Shown: piece by piece, positions 7,900 through 16,329 of the stretch
How the letters are laid out: each line of letters opens with the position of its first letter
Position numbering within the stretch: the first letter of the stretch is position 1
NCBI GenBank assembly: GCA_937876205.1
Contig: CALEII010000048.1
Span: 1 to 44,232 of the forward strand
Reading direction: 5' to 3'
Source: an uncultured Clostridia bacterium
GTDB taxonomy: Bacteria > Bacillota > Clostridia > Oscillospirales > Acutalibacteraceae
Length of the DNA stretch: 44,232 bases
Notes under the pieces: model-generated
Told to the model about the DNA's origin: nothing
The model's input: only the letters and a program-made list of their open reading frames with translations
The model's database searches: none
Translations under genes and position numbers: made by a program

Positions 7900-10173
7900 T
7901 TACTTCTGAGGCTTCTTAACCTTATTAAGCTTTGCATTTATTTCAAGTATCTGTTCCTTTGTAAAGCCGTTTCCGATCATTGAGAACACACGCTTAATTG
8001 TAAAGCCCTTTGCCATACCGTAAATATTCTTGAGCATTGCAGGTGTAACACTGAAGCCTGCCATCACTCCGCCCTTTTTCTCTTCACCTTCTCCATCCTT
8101 GCCGCCACTCATCATACTCTTGAGCATAAGGACGAATTTAAGCATTACGAGCTTGCCCTTGAATGTTGCCATAATGTCGCCGATTGTGTCATTGATTGAG
8201 AAATAACCGTCAGGGGTGTTGATTTCAAACCAGTTGATGACCTGACCTTCCTCTTTCATAATGTAATCCTCATTGGGAGTATCAACCTTACGGATTGTAG
8301 CAGTATCCTCAAGGTCGCCTGCTCTTGCGGTAAGAGTTGTTTCACCCTCATTCTTTACCTCAAAGTAGAAGAAGGGATATTTGCCCTTTGTCTGCTTACC
8401 GACACTTATACCATTTGCAAAAAGCTCAATTTCATCGCAGTTTGAGTAAACCGTAACTTTTGTTACATCCTCAGTTCTGTCAATATATCTCTTTGAGCAC
8501 AGATGAAGTACAGGTTCATCTGAGAGCCATGCTTTGTAGGCATAGAATGAGTCTTTCTTATACTGTCTGTCAAATGTAACAAGACCCTTGTGATTCATGC
8601 CGTTTTCGCCGCCCTCTGCACGGGCATCTGCGGCAAAGTCAAACATATTCCATACGTGAGTTGCCCACAGATAAGGTCTTTCGGCAATCTGCTTGATAAG
8701 CTCCTCGTGATAATATGACTGATACTCTTCAGTGTAGTCACCCTGAACAGGCTCTGATGTATGCCAGTTGAGAGCCTCACAACCGTATTCACTGATGCCG
8801 ATGGGCTTCTTGGGATATTTCTTATGAAAATCATCAAACCAGGGGCCGTTCATATCTGTTGTACCGCCGTACCAGCCGAAATAGTGGTTGTATGAAAGAA
8901 CATCGCTGATGTGAACATATTCAGAGTCAATTGAACACATTGTAACGGACGCAATTGTTGTAAGTCTTGTCTTGTCCATTTCGTGGCAAAGCTCATTGAG
9001 CTTCTTGTGGTTTCTGATAAGGTCGGGGTCTGCAGCACCTGCAATAGTAATTTCGTTTGAAAGTCCCCATACGACGATTGAAGGATGATTGTAGTTCTGA
9101 GAAACGAGCTCCTTCATCTGACTGATTGTGTTGTCATAGCCTGCGGGCATATGCTTTGAAATATAGGGGATTTCTGCCCAGAGAACAAGTCCTGCTTCGT
9201 CACAAAGGTCATAGAAAACCTGAGAATGCTGATAGTGTGCAAGACGGATTGTTGTTGCACCAAGCTCAAGAATCAGGTCAAGGTCTTCCTTGTGGTGCTC
9301 GGGAAGAAGAGCGTTACCTATGTCAGGTCTGTCCTGATGACGGGAAACACCTCTGAGGGGATATTCCTTGCCGTTGAGAATGAAGCCCTTTTCGGGGTCA
9401 ACTTCAAATGTACGGCAGCCGAAACGGGTGCTAACGCAGTCGATTTCTTCGCCATTTTCGATAAGAGTTGCCTTTGCTGTATAGAGATAAGGGTCTTTTC
9501 TGCCGTTCCAGAGATGAACATTATTTATTGTAAGCTTTGCTTCGTCATCCTCATCCATTATGCACTCTGCGATAACTTCGCCGTCTGCAAGGATTTCATA
9601 TTTTACCTTGCAGTCATCGTCATCCTTTATGAATGTCTTTATTTCAACAACAGCGTCACTGCCTTTGATTTCAGGTGTGACCATAATTCCGGGGGCACCG
9701 TAATAATCAAGGTCAAAATGATTCTTTGCAACACCGATTACGCTCACATCACGGTAAATACCGCCGTAGAATGTAAAGTCGGCATTCTGAGGATATACCT
9801 TGTCGTTGGGTGAATTGTCAACAAGGACACAGAGGAGATTTTCGTCTTTTATATCATCGAGCTTTACTCTGAAGGTTGAGTATCCGCCGTGATGCTCTGT
9901 TATCTTTTTACCGTTCCAGAAAACCTCACAGGATGAATTTACACCGTCAAACTGAAGATATTTTACTTCACCCTCGGGAAGTTCCGAGGCAGTCATTGTC
10001 TTTGCGAAGCAGCAGGTACCTCTGAAATAATCATTGCCGCCGTCCTGACCGTCTTTGCCGTTCCATGTATAGGGGAGATTCAGCTTTTCCCAGTCAGCGG
10101 GAATTGTTGAGGGTGCTGTTTTTACCTTCTTTGCGAAAGCCCAATCCTGATTGATAACCTTTATATTTCTCAT
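7900..10173 (-). CDS. GH2 family beta-galactosidase-like enzyme with C-terminal helical tail
   Basis: GH2 enzymes hydrolyse beta-galactosides, beta-glucuronides or beta-mannosides. Domains in order are a sugar-binding jelly roll (about 1-145), an Ig-like domain (about 150-255), a TIM barrel (about 260-555), and an Ig-like/DUF4982-type domain (about 560-630). The acid/base is Glu374 in SNE and the nucleophile Glu462 in SEYG. R-G-V-S-R-H-Q-D near 274-281 is typical of beta-galactosidases. From about 633 to 757 there is an unusual tail: a Trp-rich linker, two hydrophobic Met/Leu helices flanking a Gly/Lys/Glu spacer, and a basic end. No signal peptide is present. It has a strong promoter (10206-10234), a GGAGG site and its own terminator. 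beta-Galactosidase is the best guess; beta-glucuronidase is not excluded. Confidence 0.87.
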   Translation of the reverse strand: MRNIKVINQDWAFAKKVKTAPSTIPADWEKLNLPYTWNGKDGQDGGNDYFRGTCCFAKTMTASELPEGEVKYLQFDGVNSSCEVFWNGKKITEHHGGYSTFRVKLDDIKDENLLCVLVDNSPNDKVYPQNADFTFYGGIYRDVSVIGVAKNHFDLDYYGAPGIMVTPEIKGSDAVVEIKTFIKDDDDCKVKYEILADGEVIAECIMDEDDEAKLTINNVHLWNGRKDPYLYTAKATLIENGEEIDCVSTRFGCRTFEVDPEKGFILNGKEYPLRGVSRHQDRPDIGNALLPEHHKEDLDLILELGATTIRLAHYQHSQVFYDLCDEAGLVLWAEIPYISKHMPAGYDNTISQMKELVSQNYNHPSIVVWGLSNEITIAGAADPDLIRNHKKLNELCHEMDKTRLTTIASVTMCSIDSEYVHISDVLSYNHYFGWYGGTTDMNGPWFDDFHKKYPKKPIGISEYGCEALNWHTSEPVQGDYTEEYQSYYHEELIKQIAERPYLWATHVWNMFDFAADARAEGGENGMNHKGLVTFDRQYKKDSFYAYKAWLSDEPVLHLCSKRYIDRTEDVTKVTVYSNCDEIELFANGISVGKQTKGKYPFFYFEVKNEGETTLTARAGDLEDTATIRKVDTPNEDYIMKEEGQVINWFEINTPDGYFSINDTIGDIMATFKGKLVMLKFVLMLKSMMSGGKDGEGEEKKGGVMAGFSVTPAMLKNIYGMAKGFTIKRVFSMIGNGFTKEQILEINAKLNKVKKPQK

Positions 10174-10205
10174 AGTTACCTCCGTTTTTTCTTTAATATA
10201 ATTAT

Positions 10206-10234
10206 ATTATAATACCCGACGGATATTTTTTCAA
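10206..10234 (-). promoter_or_regulatory. Promoter of GH2 gene
   Basis: On the minus strand TTGAAA (10229-10234) and a perfect TATAAT (10206-10211) are spaced by 17 bp. The leader is about 30 nt. Confidence 0.75.
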
Positions 10235-10274
10235 GAGTCAACAGTCAAATACGGAATTTATGAAGTGACTGCTG

Positions 10275-10808
10275 CTAAATTTCTGATTTATTTTTAAGCT
10301 TTTCTGCCAGCATCACAAGAACGGGAACAAGAATTATCTGAATAATAATTCCCGGAATTGCATTTGCAACTGCACCTGCCCAGAAGGCAGCAAAGCCGAA
10401 TTTTTCAAAGCTTAATCCCGCACAGGCAAACTGAACAAGTCCCCAGACAAGTCTGCCCGAAATCATTGCAATAACAAGTGCCGCATATATGTAGCCCTTC
10501 TTTTTCGGAAGAATGCGATACATCAGTCCCGAAATAAGACCGTATGTTGCAAGCTCAAATGCCATTGCAACTGCTTTGGGAAAGAGTGTGGGCATTCCGA
10601 TTGTAAGTGAACGGAACAGCGGTGCAATAAAGCCGACAAGCAGTCCCCACGGTCCTCCGCATATAAATCCGCACAGAATAACGGGAATATGCATAGGACA
10701 AAGCATATTCCCTATTTCAGGTATCTGCCCTGCCACAAACGGCAGAACATAAGCTACGGCAAGAAACATTGCCGATAAAACAAGATTGTTGATTTTATTT
10801 CTCTTCAT
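10275..10808 (-). CDS. ECF transporter S component
   Basis: S components are small six-helix membrane proteins that bind a vitamin or other micronutrient and work with a shared EcfA/A'/T energy module. This 177-residue protein has the family pattern: a conserved Lys/Arg-rich start, a helix with A-V-A-Y-V-L-P, the loop G-N-M-L-C-P-M-H-I-P, then G-x-x-x-G-P-W-G. The ATG at 10808 has AAAGGG upstream and leaves a 20-bp gap to the DUF2804 gene, so the two form an operon. No EcfA or EcfT gene is in the window, as expected for group II systems. The ligand is unknown; the family includes carriers for folate, thiamin, queuosine precursors and similar compounds. Confidence 0.85.
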   Translation of the reverse strand: MKRNKINNLVLSAMFLAVAYVLPFVAGQIPEIGNMLCPMHIPVILCGFICGGPWGLLVGFIAPLFRSLTIGMPTLFPKAVAMAFELATYGLISGLMYRILPKKKGYIYAALVIAMISGRLVWGLVQFACAGLSFEKFGFAAFWAGAVANAIPGIIIQIILVPVLVMLAEKLKNKSEI

Positions 10809-10828
10809 ATAAAAACCCTTTTCATTTC

Positions 10829-11920
10829 TCACCATCTGTTTTCAACATATTCACAGAAAGTAAAGAGATCCCTTATTTCAATTTTTGTGCCGTCATCAAG
10901 AGTTACATCACCGTTCCAGATGCCGTAAACCTGATGACAATTCATTCTTCCGACTTTGAAATCCACATCTGAATGATTATCAAGGGTCGGAATCATAGTC
11001 ATATTGAATCTGCCGTCTTCGGAAATAAATTTCCACGGCTCAAGGAATCTGCCTTTGGGAAACTTCTCCACATCAACAGCACCTATTTTATGTATTTTTC
11101 CGTCATAGAAAAGACAGGTTTCCGTGGCATTGCTCTCATCGCCGATTGCCCAGGTTATTTCAAAACCGAAGAGGTGTCTTTTACCGTTTTCATCGGTCAC
11201 ATACTGACTGCCGCTGCCCCAGTACCACACCATTTCGTGAGGAGTATTGATTCTGCCCCAGTCAAGTGAACAAAACGCTTTGTCCTTTTTGAATTCATAA
11301 ACATAATCACCAAAAACAAATGTCCCCTCACAGGGCATACAGAGCTGCTTGGTGGTCATAAAATACTTTGTGTCATCCTCTTCAAAGGGAAAAACAGTGG
11401 TTATGCTTTCAAGCCCGTCAACAATATCCATCACCGCATTGACTTCAACATTCTTGCCCTTATACTGACCTTTATACCACAGTGTTCTTTCTTTTTCACC
11501 GGTGTTGAAATCAAACTCTGTTCTGCCGATTTTATCCCTGAACCGTGACGGGGCATCGGGAACTGAATGTGACACATGCCTGTCTGCTCCCACAAAATAC
11601 TGCACGGAATCACAGATAATCTCACCTGTTTTCAGGTTTACAAGCTTTGCCGCAACATAACCGCCTATATTGATGTTCGCAAAGCTGACAAGAATCTGCA
11701 TTTCATCATCAAAGATAGTATAGAAATCCCATTCTTTACGGCTGATGATACCTTTTTTTACATAATCTCTGTTATATTCAAAAACATTCTTCCTTGCCCA
11801 GCCTTTTACAAGCAGTGTGCCGTCAGGCGACAGCAAGGGGGTATGCTCAGTGTATTCTGTCTGCTTTGATTTTTCTTTCCATTGACTGAAAGGCTTGTAG
11901 GTTTTTTTCATCTCTTCCAT
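10829..11920 (-). CDS. DUF2804 family protein
   Basis: This 363-residue soluble protein matches my recollection of DUF2804: an N-terminal L-L-x-x-G motif, a central W-x-x-G...W-x-W-G-S-G stretch (near 225-245), and conserved S-L-D-W-G-R near 220. The fold is thought to be a beta-rich lipocalin/AttH-like scaffold, and no reaction is established. The start at 11920 has AGGGTGA 5 nt upstream. It shares an operon with an ECF S component and a divergent promoter region with a Gfo/Idh/MocA dehydrogenase. Its job here is unknown; a link to the ECF ligand is only contextual. Confidence 0.75.
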   Translation of the reverse strand: MEEMKKTYKPFSQWKEKSKQTEYTEHTPLLSPDGTLLVKGWARKNVFEYNRDYVKKGIISRKEWDFYTIFDDEMQILVSFANINIGGYVAAKLVNLKTGEIICDSVQYFVGADRHVSHSVPDAPSRFRDKIGRTEFDFNTGEKERTLWYKGQYKGKNVEVNAVMDIVDGLESITTVFPFEEDDTKYFMTTKQLCMPCEGTFVFGDYVYEFKKDKAFCSLDWGRINTPHEMVWYWGSGSQYVTDENGKRHLFGFEITWAIGDESNATETCLFYDGKIHKIGAVDVEKFPKGRFLEPWKFISEDGRFNMTMIPTLDNHSDVDFKVGRMNCHQVYGIWNGDVTLDDGTKIEIRDLFTFCEYVENRW

Positions 11921-11952
11921 CCGTATCACCCTTCGCATACTGAGTTGTTTTT

Positions 11953-12033
11953 ATTATACACCTGTAAAGATTATGAATCAATACAGTATAAAAAAGATTT
12001 TCTGTTGATTCCTTGTATTCAATCTGATAGAAT
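11953..12033. promoter_or_regulatory. Divergent promoters, DUF2804 / dehydrogenase
   Basis: The minus strand has TTGATT (11976-11981), 17 bp, TATAAT (11953-11958). The plus strand has TTGATT (12005-12010), 17 bp, TAGAAT (12028-12033). The two -35 boxes are only 23 bp apart, so a single regulator bound between them could control both directions. Confidence 0.7.
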
Positions 12034-12055
12034 AAGCACAAAAGGATGTGTTTCT

Positions 12056-13300
12056 ATGAGTAAAATCAGAATTGGCATATTCGGTGCCGGCAGAGGTGCC
12101 GACATTGCAGAAAATATGATGCTTCTTAAAGACTGCGAAATAGTCGCACTGTGTGAATCAGACGAAAAAAGAGCCGGGAAATTTCTTGACAGACTGGGTA
12201 TTGATATTCCCGTTTTCAGTGATTTTGATACATTCATTCAGCAGAGCATTGATGCAGTTGTGCTTGCAAACTTCTTCCACGAACACGCACCCTATGCAAT
12301 AAAATGCTTTGAAAAAAATATACACGTTTTCTCGGAGTGCATCAGCAACGGCACAATGGCTGAGGGTGTTGAGCTTATCAGAGCATACGAGAAGAGCAAG
12401 TCGATATTTATGCTTGCAGAGAATTATCCTCAGATGAAATTCAACCGTGAAATGAAAAGAATCTGTGACGGCGGTACTCTCGGCAAAATAATCTATGCAG
12501 AGGGGGAATACAATCACGGTGTGGCTCCCGAAGACTATGACTTTCTTAAAGGTTATGTCTATTTTCCCCATCACTGGAGAAATTATCTGCCCAGAACATA
12601 TTATGTAACTCATTCGCTTGCCCCCATTATGTGGGCAACGGGTGCAACTCCCGTAAAGGTGAGTGCACAGGCAGTTTTCAATCCTATGACAGAAAAAGCA
12701 ACAACAAGAGTTGTAGGTGACAGAGCAGCAATCATCACAACCGTAAACGATGACGGAACTGTTTTCAAATTCACGGGCTGTTCAGCTTTCGGAGCCCACA
12801 GTAATTCATACCGTGTCTGCGGTGACTTTGGTCAGATTGAAAATCTCAGAGGTATGGGTGAAAAGGTAATGCTCAGATACAATGAGTGGTCTGTCCCCAA
12901 GGGTATGGAAACAGAAAATCTTTACGAGCCCGAATGGAACGACAAAGACGAAGCTGACATTGAAAACAGCGGTCACGGCGGCGGAGATTTCATCGTGGCA
13001 AGAATGTTCCTTGACTGCATAAAAGAAAACAGACAGCCTGAACATCCTTACGATATCTACTCTGCAGTAACGATGTCCTCAGTTGCGATTCTCGGTCACA
13101 GAAGTGTCCTTTCAGGAGGAATCCCGTTTGACATCCCTGATATGCACAAAGAGGAATGCAGGAAGCAGTTTGAAAATGACAGAGAAACTCCTTTCTGGGG
13201 TTCAGACGGAAGCGCACCAACTATTCCCTGCTGTTCAAAAACTGATTACAAGCCTACAGAAGAACAGATAAATAACTATATAAAACTGATGAATGAATAA
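12056..13300 (+). CDS. Gfo/Idh/MocA family oxidoreductase
   Basis: These NAD(P)-dependent dehydrogenases oxidise sugars, inositols or their derivatives, and some act in redox-assisted glycoside cleavage. An N-terminal Rossmann fold is marked by GIFGAGRGADIA at about 6-17 (GxGxxG/A), followed by the C-terminal alpha/beta substrate domain. The usual E-K-P catalytic-Lys motif near residue 95-100 is replaced by S-E-C-I-S-N-G, so the canonical Lys is absent, which may mean altered chemistry. A conserved G-H-G-G near 305 lies in the C-terminal half. The ATG at 12056 is preceded by AAAGGA; a longer upstream frame overlaps the opposing gene and is discarded. It is one of only two clear plus-strand genes and ends at a bidirectional terminator. 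The substrate is unknown. Confidence 0.85.
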   Translation: MSKIRIGIFGAGRGADIAENMMLLKDCEIVALCESDEKRAGKFLDRLGIDIPVFSDFDTFIQQSIDAVVLANFFHEHAPYAIKCFEKNIHVFSECISNGTMAEGVELIRAYEKSKSIFMLAENYPQMKFNREMKRICDGGTLGKIIYAEGEYNHGVAPEDYDFLKGYVYFPHHWRNYLPRTYYVTHSLAPIMWATGATPVKVSAQAVFNPMTEKATTRVVGDRAAIITTVNDDGTVFKFTGCSAFGAHSNSYRVCGDFGQIENLRGMGEKVMLRYNEWSVPKGMETENLYEPEWNDKDEADIENSGHGGGDFIVARMFLDCIKENRQPEHPYDIYSAVTMSSVAILGHRSVLSGGIPFDIPDMHKEECRKQFENDRETPFWGSDGSAPTIPCCSKTDYKPTEEQINNYIKLMNE

Positions 13301-13308
13301 CACAAAAA

Positions 13309-13335
13309 GGTGATGGAGCAACTTACTCCATCACC
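13309..13335. terminator. Bidirectional terminator between convergent genes
   Basis: A perfect 10-bp stem GGTGATGGAG/CTCCATCACC has a 7-nt loop, flanked by an A-run on the left and T-run on the right. It serves both the dehydrogenase (plus) and the GHL6 hydrolase (minus). Confidence 0.9.
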
Positions 13336-13339
13336 CTTT

Positions 13340-15283
13340 TTATGCTTCTATTGAAATCATCTGATGAATATTGACTTCAGGCACGGTGAATTCTGCCTTG
13401 CCGTCTGCATATTTAAAATCAAGCTCCTTACCCTGCGGTACAAGAGTAACTTTTGAAGGCTTGCCGCATTTTACAGAGCATTTCACATTGTAAAGAGGCA
13501 CTGTGTCCTCAATGACCTCCGTATTTCTGCCTCTGACTGTTGTGTGAGCAAAAAGAAGATGAAGAATATTTCTGTTTTCAGCATTCTGTCTTGTGTAAGT
13601 CATAACTGCCTTGTCAGGGATTTCTGCCTTTGCTGTAAAGCTGTCGCCCATAAGCTGTTCTGCAACTGCAGTGAAAAGCTCCTTAAAGAAAAGATGACCG
13701 TGCTGTGCGTAAGCGGTAAAGATATCCCAGCCGATATACGCAATATTGTTCTTCACAACTGCACCTGCAAATGTCTCTTCGGGGTTGTTGGGTGCGTGGG
13801 CGTGTGAACAGAAATGCTCTGCAGTTCTGTTGAAATAGGGATTCTGCATCTTTGCCACAACCTCACCGTCCGTTACATCAAATCGGTGTGAATCGCAACG
13901 CATAACATATTCGGTATTTCCGTTGACAGTTTCAAAGCAGGGAATGAAATATGTGGGCTTCATTTCATTCTTGCCAAGATACTCTGCTCCCGTGTCAAGA
14001 ATAAATTTTCCGTCTTTTACAATAGCTTGAGCAGTTGCGATAATTTTACCGCCGTTTTCTGCAAAAGCCTTTATTCTTTCTGCAGTTTTATCGGAATAGC
14101 CGTTCACATCAGGGAGAATGAGCATTTTATAGGGTGAAAAATCGGCAGTTTCATCAATGAAATTGTAAAGCCAGCTGTTTTCAAGAAGCATTCTGTTGGC
14201 TCCCACATCAGCATCTCTGTTTTTGCCGTGTGTCACGGCTTCACCGCTGAGAACTGCAATATCTGCCACATTTACAGCGCTGTCAAGCCAGGGCTCGCAT
14301 TCTTCAACGTGAGAATATGCCTTGCCGATAAGATTATATGTTGCCATATTCATTTCGCCGAGGGGGTGCATCTGGTCACCTACAGAACAGCCTGCACCGT
14401 TTGCAATGCTCAGTGCTGTTTCATAAATGAGTGCATTTGGATGCTTGAAGCCTCCGAATTCACCCCAACTGTGGTGGAATTTGCCTGTCATACCGAGGAA
14501 TTCAACGCCCTTAAGTGTACGCACATAAGCTGCAGAAAGAGGAAAATGGTCATAACCCCAGCCGCCTGTGGGAAGACTCTCAAGCTCAAGATGTGTATTG
14601 GCATCAATATATACGTAGTCGCCTTTGGGCACGTGTCCCTCATTGTGATAAATTGTTGCTGTGTCACTGTATTTTCTGACGGCTTCGTTTGTTCTTCTGA
14701 GATACTCGGCAAAAACAATGTCACCGAATTTTATGCAGTCCTCTCTGTTTTCATAATCGAGACCTGCTTTTTTCATATCTGCAAGACATTTTTCACAATA
14801 GCACACTCTGGGAGAAATAATGTCAAGAAAAATTCCGCAAGGGTTATATTTCTGCATAACCTCTTCAATCTGTGCACAAAGGGCATCAAGATATCCCGTA
14901 TTGAAGCAAAGTGTGTGGAAATGAACTTCACTTTCATATTCGGCAACATCGTTCTTATCCATCGAGCAGATATAATGCCATTCGGGATGCTTCACATAGT
15001 CCTTTTCGTCAAAGCCTGCCGAGATATATACGGGAGCATTGACGCCGATTTCCTTACAGGCTTCAAGCTGAGCCCCCAGCAGGTCAAAATCAAGCTCCGG
15101 ATGAATCTCATTCACATCAGTAGGGTGATATGACCAGCCGTGATGACATTTTGAAAAAACTGTTATGGAATCAACGTGGCCTGCTATAAGTGCCTGCTGA
15201 AACTGTTCTTTTGAGAATTTTTTACCCACAGGCAATGTGCCGTTGGTGTGAAAATCAAGATGTACCTGTCTTTTTCTGAGCAT
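13340..15283 (-). CDS. GHL6-type glycosidase with beta-galactosidase trimerisation domain
   Basis: This 647-residue protein has an N-terminal TIM-barrel-like region (about 1-340) with H-L-D-F-H near 8-12, an F-L-D-I strand end at Asp154 and a CYCEKC cluster at 161-166, as in the 'hypothetical glycosyl hydrolase 6' family. A central flavodoxin-like beta-galactosidase trimerisation domain follows (about 345-560), then a small beta-sandwich end. Related enzymes belong to or resemble GH42/GH29-type clans, but this branch is poorly characterised. No signal peptide is seen, so it is cytoplasmic. The Cys cluster could bind zinc, as in GH42. It ends at a bidirectional terminator and is monocistronic. 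The substrate is not predictable. Confidence 0.75.
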   Translation of the reverse strand: MLRKRQVHLDFHTNGTLPVGKKFSKEQFQQALIAGHVDSITVFSKCHHGWSYHPTDVNEIHPELDFDLLGAQLEACKEIGVNAPVYISAGFDEKDYVKHPEWHYICSMDKNDVAEYESEVHFHTLCFNTGYLDALCAQIEEVMQKYNPCGIFLDIISPRVCYCEKCLADMKKAGLDYENREDCIKFGDIVFAEYLRRTNEAVRKYSDTATIYHNEGHVPKGDYVYIDANTHLELESLPTGGWGYDHFPLSAAYVRTLKGVEFLGMTGKFHHSWGEFGGFKHPNALIYETALSIANGAGCSVGDQMHPLGEMNMATYNLIGKAYSHVEECEPWLDSAVNVADIAVLSGEAVTHGKNRDADVGANRMLLENSWLYNFIDETADFSPYKMLILPDVNGYSDKTAERIKAFAENGGKIIATAQAIVKDGKFILDTGAEYLGKNEMKPTYFIPCFETVNGNTEYVMRCDSHRFDVTDGEVVAKMQNPYFNRTAEHFCSHAHAPNNPEETFAGAVVKNNIAYIGWDIFTAYAQHGHLFFKELFTAVAEQLMGDSFTAKAEIPDKAVMTYTRQNAENRNILHLLFAHTTVRGRNTEVIEDTVPLYNVKCSVKCGKPSKVTLVPQGKELDFKYADGKAEFTVPEVNIHQMISIEA

Positions 15284-15465
15284 AATAATAATCTCCTGAA
15301 ACTAATTATAGATACATTCTATCACGATATGACACAACTTGCAAGACAAGAAAACTTCTTTCTCTGTTTAGTGATATCCGCTTTCAGTCAGTCCGGTGCC
15401 GTGACATCATAGATTTTATTGTTTTTCACTTTATACAGAATATATTTTCCAATAAGGCAAAAAAA

Positions 15466-15490
15466 ACAGAGCCGGTAACTTCGGCTCTGT
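15466..15490 (-). terminator. Terminator after XRE regulator
   Basis: A 9-bp stem ACAGAGCCG/CGGCTCTGT lies beside an A-run that reads as a U-tract on the minus strand, 6 bp beyond the regulator's stop. Confidence 0.85.
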
Positions 15491-15496
15491 TCATAT

Positions 15497-16108
15497 TCAG
15501 TCCTTGCTCAGAACTTTTTCCTGCCAGCTTCTTTTTCCGCATTCAGGGCATTTCATATATCTTGTTCTGTTGATATGCATTGCAAAGAACACACTTTTAT
15601 ATGTCGGAACATATTTGTGATGGCAACGGGAACATTCATAATAGCCTGCAATCTGCTCAAGTCGCAACGCATAAGCAACTCCCGCTATAGCGAGAACAAA
15701 ACCTGAAGCAATAAGTGTTATTCTCAGCCATTCCTGCATCTGTAAGAATGCTGCAATAAATGTCAGTGATAATAAAATGATAACTGACAGCGTACCTATC
15801 ACCATTTCGGCTGACAGCAGTTTTTTGTCTGCCTCTTCTTTTTGTTTTACCATTTCAAGTAACAGTTTTTTTGAATTTTCATCGTAATTATTCATTGTAA
15901 TTACCTCCCCGCTCAATAAATCATTAACTGTTATATTCAGTTCACCGCACAGCTGAAGCATTATTGAAGAATCGGGCATTGCTCTGCCAGTTTCCCATTT
16001 GGAAACGGCTCTGTCCGTGATACCGAGCTTCTCTGCCAGCTGCATCTGAGTCATATTCTGTTTTTTTCTGCATTCGGCAATAAATCTTCCGATCTTCTGC
16101 TGATTCAT
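15497..16108 (-). CDS. XRE-family regulator with membrane helices and zinc ribbon
   Basis: The N-terminus (about 1-60) is a Cro/C1-type helix-turn-helix with the characteristic T-Q-x-x-L-A-E-K-L-G...A-V-S-K-W-E-x-G pattern. After a charged coiled segment there are two hydrophobic helices (about 95-145), then a zinc-ribbon-like end with two C-x-x-C pairs (CSRC and CPEC). Thus it is probably a membrane-linked DNA-binding protein with a metal-stabilised end. The ATG at 16108 follows AAAGGAG by 8 nt. The gene is monocistronic, and an inverted repeat overlaps its own -35 region (16151-16164), suggesting autoregulation. The inducing signal is unknown. Confidence 0.8.
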   Translation of the reverse strand: MNQQKIGRFIAECRKKQNMTQMQLAEKLGITDRAVSKWETGRAMPDSSIMLQLCGELNITVNDLLSGEVITMNNYDENSKKLLLEMVKQKEEADKKLLSAEMVIGTLSVIILLSLTFIAAFLQMQEWLRITLIASGFVLAIAGVAYALRLEQIAGYYECSRCHHKYVPTYKSVFFAMHINRTRYMKCPECGKRSWQEKVLSKD

Positions 16109-16127
16109 CACGATGTCTCCTTTCATA

Positions 16128-16164
16128 ACAAGTGTATGATTTTTTTGTCAGTATGTCTACATAC
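16128..16164 (-). promoter_or_regulatory. Promoter and possible operator of XRE regulator
   Basis: On the minus strand CTGACA (16146-16151) and a TTATGA-like -10 are spaced by 18 bp. The inverted repeat GTATGT-CT-ACATAC (16151-16164) abuts the -35 box, as an autorepressor site would. Confidence 0.4.
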
Positions 16165-16240
16165 CGGTGGTAGAGTGCGGGGGATTTTTTTATCTTCAAC
16201 TATCGGTTGATACAATTTTCTGTTTTATTCTAAAAATTAT

Positions 16241-16275
16241 GGGGTTCTTCAGGCTGATTTTCCTGCGGAACCCCT
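16241..16275 (-). terminator. Terminator after membrane-GH36 gene
   Basis: GGGGTTC and GAACCCC arms, with an inner AGG/CCT pairing, lie downstream of the GH36 stop on the minus strand and are followed by a T-rich stretch. Confidence 0.7.
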
Positions 16276-16329
16276 TATTGTATATAGTTTATACGATTTT
16301 CTCTCTTATATTCTATTTTTATGATTAAG

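Noticed and set aside
9226..9813. A 195-codon plus-strand open frame opposite the GH2 gene
   Set aside because: It lies wholly within the GH2 coding region on the other strand and has no domain pattern.
10240..10275. Possible terminator after the ECF gene
   Set aside because: The CAACAGTCA/TGACTGCTG arms have a mismatch, a long loop and no U-tract.
14228..15133. A 301-codon plus-strand open frame opposite the GHL6 gene
   Set aside because: It is fully antisense to a well-supported gene, has Cys/Ile-rich composition, no binding site and no recognisable motif; it is a shadow frame.
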